Part shown: positions 24,350 to 35,900 of the stretch, one piece after another | How the letters are laid out: every line of letters starts with the position of its first letter | Numbering within the stretch: position 1 is the first letter of the stretch | From: Phallusia mammillata | Taxonomy: Eukaryota > Chordata > Ascidiacea > Phlebobranchia > Ascidiidae | Direction: 5' to 3' | DNA length: 64,000 nt | Assembly: GCA_003260075.1 (NCBI GenBank) | Contig: QLIY01000552.1 | Coordinates: 1-64,000, forward strand | Made by a program: the position numbers and the translations under genes | Notes under the pieces: generated by a model | Database searches by the model: none | What the model was told of the DNA's origin: nothing | The model's input: the letters and a program-made list of their open reading frames with translations, nothing else

Positions 24350-27334
24350 GCTGTAATCATTTCGTAGACACTCACACAAGCACAAAGACACACAGTAGTG
24401 TCTTTTTAGCAGTTTTCAACGAGACCACTAGATGTGGCTATGTCGTTATATGTCGTAATCAATAACTTTGCGGTTCTGGATTCTATCACCAAAAACGGCG
24501 TTATTGATCTACGGGTTTCCAAATGCAGAAATGCTATCGTTGCATGGCAGGTGAAGGGCATGTATGAATGCAATATGTTCGGATGGTGATATACTGATCA
24601 TCTGCTGACAAAAATGTCTTGTCTGACGAGTTTTACTTTGTCCTCAACAGCGCGTGTGTTGTATGTTAGAAAACGATATTTAGTATGTTTTTAGTACTTG
24701 CATTTTGATGTTGACCTGTAAAACCGTTTGCATTGACGTGAAGTCGTTTGTAATCTGGAGCGTGTATACGCTACAGGGGGTGTATACACTACAGACAACG
24801 CGAAAATCATTTTATAGCGGTCATGTATGCCTCTCGTTTAAAAATTGGAGTTCAAACTAACTTCTGCTTGCTTTTTCTGGAATATTTAACGTGTGTGTAG
24901 CTGTTGTCCAGTGATGCAGATTTTGTTAATTTTGTTATAACGCTAGAGCGGTATTACAAAATCAGATAGCTTTACAAAAAATGACAAGATGTTTGGGAAG
25001 CCACGGCACATCATTTACTGGTTCAAATGAATTCTACCCAAAACTATTTTGTATTGTGATATGCCCCAATAAATAACCATAAACAAAAAAATGGCTACCC
25101 TTTTTGATTTAATGTTTATGTCTGTTTGCCATGATACAGTATATCATTGCGATCGCGATTTTTTTTAAAAGATGGTGGTGGTGTAAAACGGTACTAATAC
25201 ACGGCCCTAACATATCAAAGTACAAAATGATTACTCAGGTTCGAAAAAAAGGATTTGTTACCACTTACGACGCCAACACGTTGATATTTCTTTTAAATTA
25301 CATACAGTGTAGGTTATATTACAAAGCATAGGGTGTAGTGAATGAAGACAGTTGTGAAAACTGCTCATAAACGCTTATGTTGGTAGTGACATTGACATAA
25401 ATTGCCGCAACTGGCATAATTGCATGGAAGCCGTTAAAAAACGGCATCGCACTGCCGCGAGATTGGAAACTACCCACTGATTAAGCAGGCCTAGATTATT
25501 AAGTGGAAACAAAATGACAAAGAGTTGGTTTTAGCGGTACAAATTCTTCAAGGACTTCAAGGGTCGTTTCTGTTTTAGCAATTTGCAAACGAACTATTTA
25601 AGGTGTTATTTACAACCGATAGTTGTAATTTGTAACAAAACAGAATATTTCCATATTTGCTCGTTTAGGTCGATTTTACGCAGGTATATTGACAGAACAA
25701 AACGTGACAAATTTTTGTGGAAAGGGGATATATTGAATTTTGTGGAAACAAAGTAACTCATAATAATTTGCCATTTGCAAAAACGTTTGTATTTACTTAC
25801 AAGCCGCCAGAAGCTATATTAAAAAGAGAGATAAAGGAAAGCATTGCATTTGTTGCGTTATGCATATACGAATGCTGTAACCTAGAACAAAATTTGTTAC
25901 CAATAGGAAAAATGCACAGGGCACTGTTCCCGTCACAACCACAAAAGCGCCATCAGTTTTTAAACATAGTATTAGTTACCAAATGCAACTTGTAATATAT
26001 TTGGGAAACTTAGTGAATGGTTTTCTACGACTAACAATTTCAAACTATTACAAAAAGCAAACAGATTCGCGTTTAGGTGCCACTTATACTAACAACACGA
26101 AACACCTCTAAGGAAACCGCAATAATTAAAAGTTATTGCGGGTTTTAAAAAAAAGTGTAGTATGGCTTCCAACATTATGTCACAGTTTTCGGCGGCAAAT
26201 GCGCTACATGGCCCCCTTTTGTGCATTTGACATGCCCTGTCACGCGTCATAGGGGCGATACAATACAGAAACACGAGTCCAGCCGCAATGACTCGCCGAT
26301 TCGGCACGGGCGGCACGGACGACTGCTTCAATAATTAATGTCGTTTTGAAACTGGAGCCTTGTTTCAATGTCCGAGCGCAAAACCACTCTGACAGGGCGT
26401 GACACATTTCATAGGATGGGTGAAATGCATTTGTCCTATCTGCTGTGCTGATGAGTTGTCACGTTGTGGTTTCGGCAGCAATATAACGAGGTTCAAGTTA
26501 TGTATGGTTTTCATAAGGTCCTTTGGGGCTTAAGGTTTTGCAAATTATGTGTCATTTTCAGAGCGTTGACTTTCAGCAACAAAATTATGGTATTTAAAGT
26601 TCAGCCGTCAGTCGTTTGATATTTGATATTTCTAACGAAATATTTTTTATTTTTTCCGTTTTCTTCGACGAGCAAAAAAAAGTTTCTTGCATATTTTTTA
26701 TTGCATAAAAAGTATAGAAATAGCACGTCAACGTAAAACTTGTTTAACACCATTTAGATAAAGTCTACCGCCTTAAATTAGTTCTTGAGGTTAGATAAAA
26801 TTCAGGTTAGATAATTGCACAGTGAAAAAAGGGCCAAAGAAATTAATTTTTTTTAAAAACAAATCGGAAAATACCCAGCCAGCGAGGCAGGAGTTCGAAA
26901 TCGAGACAAAATCAACGTGAATCATACACAAATATCGACTGGCCTTGAATATCAGATCAAAACAACTTAAAGGTCAACATAAATTAAGTATGAGTGAGTA
27001 TCACATACACTTTGCTCGTATAGCTCTGACTCATTAACCTCCCAAAGGTTCAATGATCTGATGTCAAAAGGTATTATGCTTTTAAATTTACACTTATGTA
27101 CAAAAAATTTTCTTTGCCCAAACAAATCAGGAAAAACTTTTGATAGCTCTCCTGTGATTTTTGGGGCATATAAACGTACAGATGTAACTTTAAACCGAAA
27201 AGTTGTGTGTATATAGCGGAGTTGATGTGAAAAACTAAACGTTAAAATACAGTGTTAATTTCATTATAGAAATCAGCAATAAAGTAAACAGGAAAGTAAT
27301 GCGATTTCAGGATATTTGGGTAAACTGAAGTCAT
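24350..27334. other. Intergenic, nothing recognised
   Basis: AT-rich with several short frames (for example 25717-25995 plus), none with supporting features. Confidence 0.35.
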
Positions 27335-27772
27335 CTAATAGCATGTGCAGGTACAACGCAGTTTCAATAACTTGCTAAATCGAAAAGCGTAAAGCGAACT
27401 GGAAATGCAAACCGCGGTTGGATTATCTCGAATTCGTTTCAAACCGGTTAAAATTTCTGCGACGTCTTTGCTTGATGGCACAACTGAATAATTCTTGAAA
27501 ACCACCCATGTTAGCAGTGTTATATTGAGCAACAAGAATATTGTCAGGGCAAACAAAACCTCGGTCAAGTTAGCGATATTTTCTACGGAAAATCTCGCCC
27601 CTGGCCACCTGATCTCGATCTCAATCGATGTTAAGCAGTTTAGGTTACATAATGCGCTCCAAAATAACAACACGACCGCCCCGGGACTTTTAAAACTTTC
27701 ACATGGTGAAAAGTTGACCTTGATATAGATTGAGTCAGTGTTTAAGGATTTTATGAATGTGTTTGTATCTTT
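27335..27772 (-). CDS. Orphan open exon with one membrane segment
   Basis: A 145-codon open frame on the minus strand without an internal ATG, so it could only be an exon of a spliced gene. It has N-glycosylation-type sites (NFS, NLT, NIT), a hydrophobic stretch near residues 30-45 (PGAVVLLFWSALCNL), a strong membrane segment near residues 75-100 (VLFALTIFLLLNITLLTWVV), then a tail with basic residues. Codon use is less AT-biased than its surroundings, which favours coding. Borders are not assigned and no neighbour exon was found. I do not recognise it, and it could be fortuitous. Confidence 0.28.
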   Translation of the reverse strand, partial: KDTNTFIKSLNTDSIYIKVNFSPCESFKSPGAVVLLFWSALCNLNCLTSIEIEIRWPGARFSVENIANLTEVLFALTIFLLLNITLLTWVVFKNYSVVPSSKDVAEILTGLKRIRDNPTAVCISSSLYAFRFSKLLKLRCTCTCY

Positions 27773-28910
27773 CAATTCATTCTATGTTGCTTGGTGAAAG
27801 AAAACACAGCGACATGATTGCTTTAGAATAAAGGTGAATAAAATTTAGGCACACATGGATATGAGAATATATGTAATCGGTGTACGTACATTGATAGATA
27901 ATCTATGCGTGTAGCTGCTAAGCTTATTCATTTAGGCGAAATAGACCAACTGGCGAATTGGAGCCTGTAATGAACCTTATACGCAGTTTGTGATTTTGTT
28001 TTGTATAAAGTAAAAAAGTAAATATTTTAGGTTTCACAAAATTTGTAAATATAAATACAGCAATATAGCATAGGCGATGCTTCAATACATGGGGAGTTGT
28101 CCCCCTGCCAAATATCTATAAGAGTACCGTGTTAAGTACAGGTAGTAGAGAAATGAAATTCGTTTTAGCAACAGCTTCCATCGATAGATGGAGCCAATAT
28201 TTCAATTAAACGTTAAACAAACTGTTGAAGTCGATGAAACCAACGTTTAAACGAATACGAATTTTGAAAAAGCGAACTGGCTCGTAAATAATGCAAGCTA
28301 TATGCGATGCTCGTGTGTCAAAACAATTGAGAGGAACGCAAAATATTTCCTATACGTGCCGTGCTTTCAACGTTCAACTCACACAGTACAGGTCAGGCAC
28401 AACCGTGCACCGACATTAAAGAGGATTAGCGGTTGATGGCAAACCTACTAGGACAAAGGCAATTCTCAGTTTCCATTAAATTCAAGTAGTTCGGCGAATT
28501 TTCGAAGGTTAAGCTTAACATTACAGGAGTTCTGTCGCTAGAGGCTGGGTTATTGAAACCAAAGTCTGTGTCATTAGGCGATACCTATTTAAGTTTTAAC
28601 CACACAAGCTGGTTTTGTGGCACCTATAACATTGAGTTGCAGCAGAATAATGAAATAACTGTTGCCCTCGTATGTTCTGGACTTTGTTAGTATAATTTAG
28701 GAATTCATCGGAATTTTGAAAGAGAAATTTGATGGATAGTTCATTTCGGAGACGAATTGTTTTGTTTTTAAGTGGGCAACAGTTTGGTAGTTTAGTGTAG
28801 AATGTTAGTAGAGTTAGTTAACAACATATATTCAGAGTTTATAGTGATAAGAAATTTGCACAAATACAGCTATGATATGTAGAAGCCTGTTGCCGAAGCG
28901 TAATATCGAC

Positions 28911-29157
28911 CATTTTGTACCAATATTGCATAATGGATCTGTGTTATATACAAATATAGCTGTATTCGTTATATAGACCAATTTGTATCAATATTGCATA
29001 ATTATAGGCTGTGCTGTGTACAAATATGTTTTAATTCGCAATATAAACCATTATGTACCAATATAACATAATTGAGCTGTATTATGTACAAACATGTTTT
29101 AATTCCTAATATAAACTACTTCGTAGCAATGTTAAATAATTTAGCTGTGTTATGTGG
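28911..29157 (+). repeat. ~69-bp minisatellite, four copies
   Basis: Copies begin near 28911, 28979, 29049 and 29118. The unit contains CCATTTTGTACCAATATTGC, ATAAT, a CTGT(A/G)TTATGTACAAA block and ATATA. Copies diverge by 10-20 percent by eye. Confidence 0.8.
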
Positions 29158-29985
29158 CGTCCAACATTTGCAGTCACAGTAGACTTTCATAATAGCAAAG
29201 AAGACCAGAACGCGTGATCTGTCCAAATACTCACAAACCCAGTGGCGGAGCCAGGTAAAAATTTTGGGAGGGGCGAAATAATTTGTTGTCCAATACCGTT
29301 GTTTGCTGATGTTTTTTAAAGCTTATTTGTTTGCTGATGTTTTTGAGGGTTATTACCAAATACGTGACTTTCAAAACTGGGGTTTCACGTGATCACCCAA
29401 CGCGATTTATTTTTTCATTTCATGTATGCATGAACAGTTTCGGTCCCCCAAATTTCTCCAGCGGTTACCCAAAATTCCCGTTTACGCAAATATGGCTATT
29501 TTTTGGTATTTAAATGAAACACTTGCGGTCTCTTAAAACTATTTAAAATGACCCAAACTAAACCTTAAAAAAACTGGGTATAACGCCTTTAATAGGCTGG
29601 GCGCATTATGATTGCAGCAGCATTTTGCAGGTACTGCTAATTTCTCTGTGATAGCGCTACTGTCCGTTGACATGCATGAATACAAATATCTGTGGACTTC
29701 AGCTTTCAACTCGGTGACAACAGTCATTTTTGGCAATTTATACAATCCTTTGATAGTTTAGTCATGATAAGTACCAAACCACACTGGATTAAAGTTTCTA
29801 AACATTCAAAAATTTCGGAGAGGACATGGCCAATTTCGAACTCCCTGGCTAGCACCAATGCTCAAGACAAAAATGTTATTATTAATAATCACTATTACGA
29901 CCAATGAATTGAAACTTAGTGTTTGACCAGGTGCCGTATGATTTGATTTAGGAACCTATTAAATACTCTTAAAAGTGCATAAAAA

Positions 29986-32900
29986 ATGAAAGAAGCTTCT
30001 CCGAGAGACCGCTCGGAAAACGAAAACAAAGAAGGCGTTTCGACGCGGTCCGGAACCAAAAAGCGAAAGAGGTTGACGCGGCAGGGAACAATGACGTTTG
30101 AAGAATGCGCAAATCTGGCTTCTGGAAGCTTCGACCGAGGACCTGGATCACAATCGACTGCTTTTACTTTAAGCGTACCCGAAACAACCGACCACACTCG
30201 AATGCGGACGACCACAGGTAAACAGAGATATAAGCTATTGTGCTATTAAGCCGTTACGCCTTATTTTTTGCATTTTTTTGTATCAAACCTGTCACTACAC
30301 ATTGAATTCTTTATCACTGTAGCAAGTTAACAAACGGATAAGGTCAAATTATGTTGCGAAAATGTGACTATTTTACGATAACGCCACAAAATTACATTGT
30401 CTATTTTTGAATCTATGTTTCCAGAGATCTGATTCCAAAAATAAACACCATTGACTTGAAAGATAATTTAACCTAATAGTAGCCAAATAAATGTGTACCC
30501 TTAAAAACAAACTGTGTTGAGTATATTATATAATTACGAGTCACCAAACTTAGTACGGGAGATGGGTACAACAGTGGCGTGTAATGACAGACAGAAAACT
30601 TTAACAAGTCTAAAGTCATCCACCGTTCAGCCTAATACATAAAGTACGCTTTTTAAGGTTCAAGTGGAATATACGGAGTTCCTGATCACGTGATCACCCC
30701 TCGGACTTCCCCAGCGCCGCGTGACTCCGACAGACCACGTGGTAAACATCAACGACAAGTCTCATCAGCAGCCAGCGAAGATGCAACGCAAATCCGAAAT
30801 TATCGCATCAAGTCAATTCGTCGGGGAATCCCCGATATAATCACCACTGATATGGCGGGCCGAAACGTACGTCTTGTCACAAGAGGTTAGTCAAGCTGAG
30901 TCGAATAAGATCCTGTGGTCTGATGCAGGGTTTGGTACCACACTGTGATCGTCAAAGGCGTTATTACACATGTCGATGCGAATTAACATAGCATATGTTG
31001 TGTTTTTGTTTTTAGCACCAAACTGTAAGCTCACATGTTTGACATTAGCAAAATTCAACAAACATACACGAATCTCTCTCAGTACCCTTTAAGACACATA
31101 ACCGCTGTTTTTTGACACTGGAACCTTCTGAATATGATCACGTGGTGCTATTCATGGTTAAGATAGCCATTTAGTCATGTAAACCACAATCTGTACCACA
31201 AGCAAACACAAATGCTATAAACTAACATTAAAATAATCGGGTAACGATTGCTTAAAAAATAACGTACAACCACTGTCACCTCTACATCTCCTAACTACCA
31301 TCTACGTAAATTACTAACACATACAAACGCATCAAATTAACCAACAAGTGAATGGAAACAATAGTCTTAGCTTGAACCTCCACAAAACAATGCAAGAATA
31401 AGAACAAGTAACCGCTGTCATTTAAACCATGACAAAAAAGCACAAACAAATTTTAATTAATCAACACAACTAACAGCTGACTGCGTAAAACTGCCAATAA
31501 GATAAAAGCTTTGACCCCACTTACGAAGTTATGAGAAAATAATCATTATTACAAATAATAATATATAGGCCATGTTAACCTCACCTGCAAATCCGTTGCT
31601 GCTTCCAACATTCATTTAATCTCCAAACAACACAATAGGTGTGGAAGTCTGCTGTATTTTAGTGCTCTGTTTGTACGTGACCATTGGGATTGTTTGTGCC
31701 ACGAGCAAGCGCGTCGCTTGATTGCTGAAGGATTTTGTTACCTGTTCTTTCACGCCTTGTTTAACACCTCAGTGCCTGTGGTCTTCATTTATTGCTGATT
31801 CATCTCCTGAAACGTGTTGCACAGTCTGTTGAAATTGAACTCACATATACCTGTTTACCAGACAGGTGGACTATAAGGAATGATTCAGAAAAGATGAAAG
31901 GCTTATTGAATTGTCTGGGACGTTATTTTTTGAGATGGTTTGAAATGGTCACAATGTTTCTTATTGTGCTTATAGTGCACTGAACATGGGACTTTGAAGA
32001 ACCCATTATGTATTATTCACGTCAAACATATATAAATTCAAATATATATGTATATATATGCTTGTACGTTGACCAACAAGCAAGCTAATACGGTTTCAAT
32101 ACAGACTTACAAATACAAAGGAACAATCTAGAAGCTTCTAAGGGGCTTTATTCAGAACTGAAAAACAATTACAGGTTGGATCAAAACAAAACCACTAAAC
32201 TTCGATTTAAATGTTCTCAGTGTTCAATAGAATTGTGATGTAATCGCTTGTCTCAAACCAATTGGGATTCGCGTTTGTCACTCGCGTTTAAGTGATCGCA
32301 AACCACGCCAGGCGTATCATTTAATCGGCAGCATGAAGGACAAGCGCCCGTATCCGCAGCAAACAGCGAAAAGGCTCGTCAATAATGCAAGAGTCTCTTA
32401 CGTGACAGTGCCAGAGAGATGCTCGCGATATGCAAACACGCAATATACGCAAATACAAATGGAACGGAACACGAGATGTTGATGAAAATGCGAATGTCTG
32501 GTTAATTTTGCTACATTTTTGCGGTCGAAGTGCAATACTTAGCTAATGCAAACACGTATTACGTTGGCTGAAGCTGGAAATACCAATGGGAGAACTAATT
32601 TTAGCAATGGAATTTTATGTTGGTTACATAAATCTATTTTAACGAAGCGCAAATGTTAACGTTGTTATGAAAGCCTAAAACAGTGGATCCGAACGTTTTT
32701 CGACAAGGGGGGGGGGCGGGTATAGAACTAATTTTAGCAATGCAATTTTACAAATGTTGGTTACATAAACCTATTTTAACGAAGCGCAAAGGTTGACGTT
32801 GTTATGAAAGCCTAAAACAGTGGATCCGAACGTTTTTCGACAAATTCTTTCCTCAACAATAGTTTCGTTCTTCCCTAATATACTTCCTGGTAGATTCTAA

Positions 32901-35900
32901 ACCATAGAAAGATCATTTAAAATTGGGTATTTTATCAATTTCACAGGTCATATTTGTTTTCGTGTCTGTTTAAACCACAAGTATAAATTAAAGTAAATTC
33001 CTCCCCAAAAGTTGGGAGGAAATAAACTTGTGTCATAAAAAAATGCACTTAACTGCGCTTGGTGTGAATAATTAACGGTAAAATAGGGGGGGGGGGTGTG
33101 TCTGTTTAAACCACAAGTATAAATAAACGTAAATTCCTCCCCCCTCAAGTTGGAAGGAAATAAACTTGTGTCATAAAAAATGCACTTAACTGCGCTTGGT
33201 GTGAATAATTAACGGTAAAATAGGGGGGGGGGCAAGTTAAATACTTCAAAACATTTAGTCCATGTATGCCAGAAAAGATAAAGTAATTTAAGCGTTTTCA
33301 TTGCTAAGTATTTATTTTTGTTGAAGGCCAGTCCGCGATAAAATTTCAGTTTCAAAAGCGGTCCGCAATGAAAAGGTTGCCGACCCCTGCGATAGGGTTA
33401 CATAATGTGGCACAATTTTATCAACCACATATTGCAACACAGTTTTAACACATTTGGAGTATTTAAAAAATTGTTCATCCTTAACTTTGTCTAAATATTA
33501 CTAAAAAATCAATTAAAGTCGTAAAATCCTAGTTATTTACACATTCACATGATGTAATAGTCAGAGCAAGAGACAAATCACTAAAGTCAATGTCAAGAGA
33601 ACATAATCATTTGCTTCGAGGAGTTGACAGAAATTCCGGATTGAACACGATATTACCTCCCTTTATTGCAATTAGATTGATTTCTTTTTCCCACCTTACT
33701 TTTGGTAACCTTATTGCTTTTCTTATTGCTTTATTGCTTTGAGAAGTTTGGCGTTTGACTATGGTAAAGCGCATAATTACCGTATGGCACAGACGAGAAA
33801 TTTCACCTAATGTCTTCTTATCAGCGTGTTTAACAATGAGTCACCATCCAATATCGAAGCGTGTACCAAGGTTAATGAATGTGTATATTAGGCATGCTAA
33901 CCATGGTTTCAAAATACATGTTTCGTTCTATGGATTTGTCAAAAAACTCACGAAAGTATTATGTTTGCTATTTCTGATTTTCGCCCTAAAATTAACGAAA
34001 GTATTGTGTTTGCTCATTTGGATTTTAGCCTTAAATTTAACAACCATCTTAAATACCCTAAAACCCCTAAAGTCGCCTCTAGTCTGTTTCAGATACAGAT
34101 ATTTGATTTGACATAGAGTTATACGCCTACGAATAGACAATTACCAAAAAACAACATTTTGCTAATGTTCTGCGTATAATTTCGACCCATTTTCGTGATA
34201 TCATTTTTGACTGAAGGGTCTCATTTATTCTAAGCTTAATTAGAATAACGATGAAATCTTCAGATGTACATCGATTGGTAATTACCAAAATGTTTCAGTA
34301 GAGACTATATATGTATGAGTCACCTCGGATTTGACAAAGTGGCGTGCAAAAAACGTCGAAATGTCCGAATGACGTGCAAAACATTATATCGACAACCAGG
34401 AACAATATACAAGCAGAATATTTAAATTAATGTATTACAACCTATGTGCCAGACCACGTTGTATATTTCCTTCTTCCATTGTAATGTTTAATGTATGTGT
34501 GGTTTAATGGTGCAAAGCTAAAGCACCGAATTGATAGAAAAAGGAATATGAACAAATAGACAAAAATTCAACAAACCATACTGCTGTATATGGCTATACT
34601 GCTGTGTATATGTTTATTCGTAAATGTGCAAACACAACTACATCGGGGATAGAACAAAAGTTTACATGTGATTACTATTTGAGTGTTTCTTTCCAAAAAA
34701 CTGACATAAAGTCGATTATATAGATTACCAAAGTCGTTACCTTATACAAATCTGCAATTTATGACGAAATCGCACCCCAATTGAATCTTTATCAAACATA
34801 GTAGTGTACAGGGTGTCTTGGGCGGAAATTGTGTGGTACATTTGCCTCCAATCGACTAAAGAAAAATGCGTATGCTTGCGTGGTTTTGGTAAGAGAAAGC
34901 GCTTAGTTTGCGTTAAAGGTTAACATTAAAGTTTTATTGAGTCCGCAGTACTGGAATACTTGCGGAACCGCGAATGTTTTTGACGTTAAAAATTCATAAC
35001 GACCGCAAAGGTTAAGCGCACCTGAAGAGAAAAAATGATTTGCAGTTCAAATTAGTCTATGTGCTATCTACTTGGCAAAGAGGCAGGTTACTAATTTGGA
35101 TCAACATTCAGGGTAAAACTAGTGAATTTTCCTGGGACTCAACAAAAACATTGAGTGGTTCTAAACCTTACACGAATGCGTACCACCTGACTACATTTGT
35201 ATTGCTGCGTAGCACCTAAACCTAAACCCTGTTTGAATGGGTAAAACAAGGGATAGGCCCATACTTCTTGACCAGGACGGCATTTTTTTTAAACATGCAC
35301 GGTTAGCAATTCTAAAATAATGTCCAAGCGACTAGCGAGCCATCTTACAAGCTCAGACGACCACTAGTGGCATGTACGCGTACCACGGATTAAAAACTAT
35401 CTACGTCTTATAATTTTGAGTAATTGCCTATAATGCGAACAAATGATTGTTTGTTGCGTTTTTAGAGCTAGAAGTTTCCAACTACTGTGTTTGCAAGCGG
35501 GCGTGCAAGGAAAAGAAGAGTGCCCTTGCGTGGACGTTCAGCGTATTTGTCGCTGTGGTCTGCGTCATCTCGCCTATGCTCTCCTTCATCGCTGACGTCA
35601 CCTTCTACGTCATATGCAGCGACCATTACAACCACACGGCGTCCTTGATGACGCGCGTACGCGATCCTGGTCAACACTTTCCGAGTGCGTTTGTCACAGA
35701 AGAAGACTTAGTGACGTCATCACGCAATGACGTCAAACACAGCGAGGTGCTTGCGTTGCCACCGGTGCCGTTGATCACCGCGGAACACGTATTGCGTCAT
35801 AAAAAGAACAAACAATCTGCTGATAATTACGAAAGCGGTGGTGTTGTCGGGACTTTGTACAACGAGTGCGATGAGAACAAGAGCGAGGTAGGGGTAGGTA

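Larger units (their letters stand above)
30886..35465 (+). other. Large intron 2 of paralogue E
   Basis: 4.58 kb between phase-compatible exons (LVTR ending in phase 1, then ELEVSNYCVC). It holds two G-run duplications (32.6-33.2 kb), an hAT end fragment and a short tandem duplication near 33945-34045. No other exon was recognised. A separate gene with its own start at 35 kb cannot be excluded. Confidence 0.5.
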
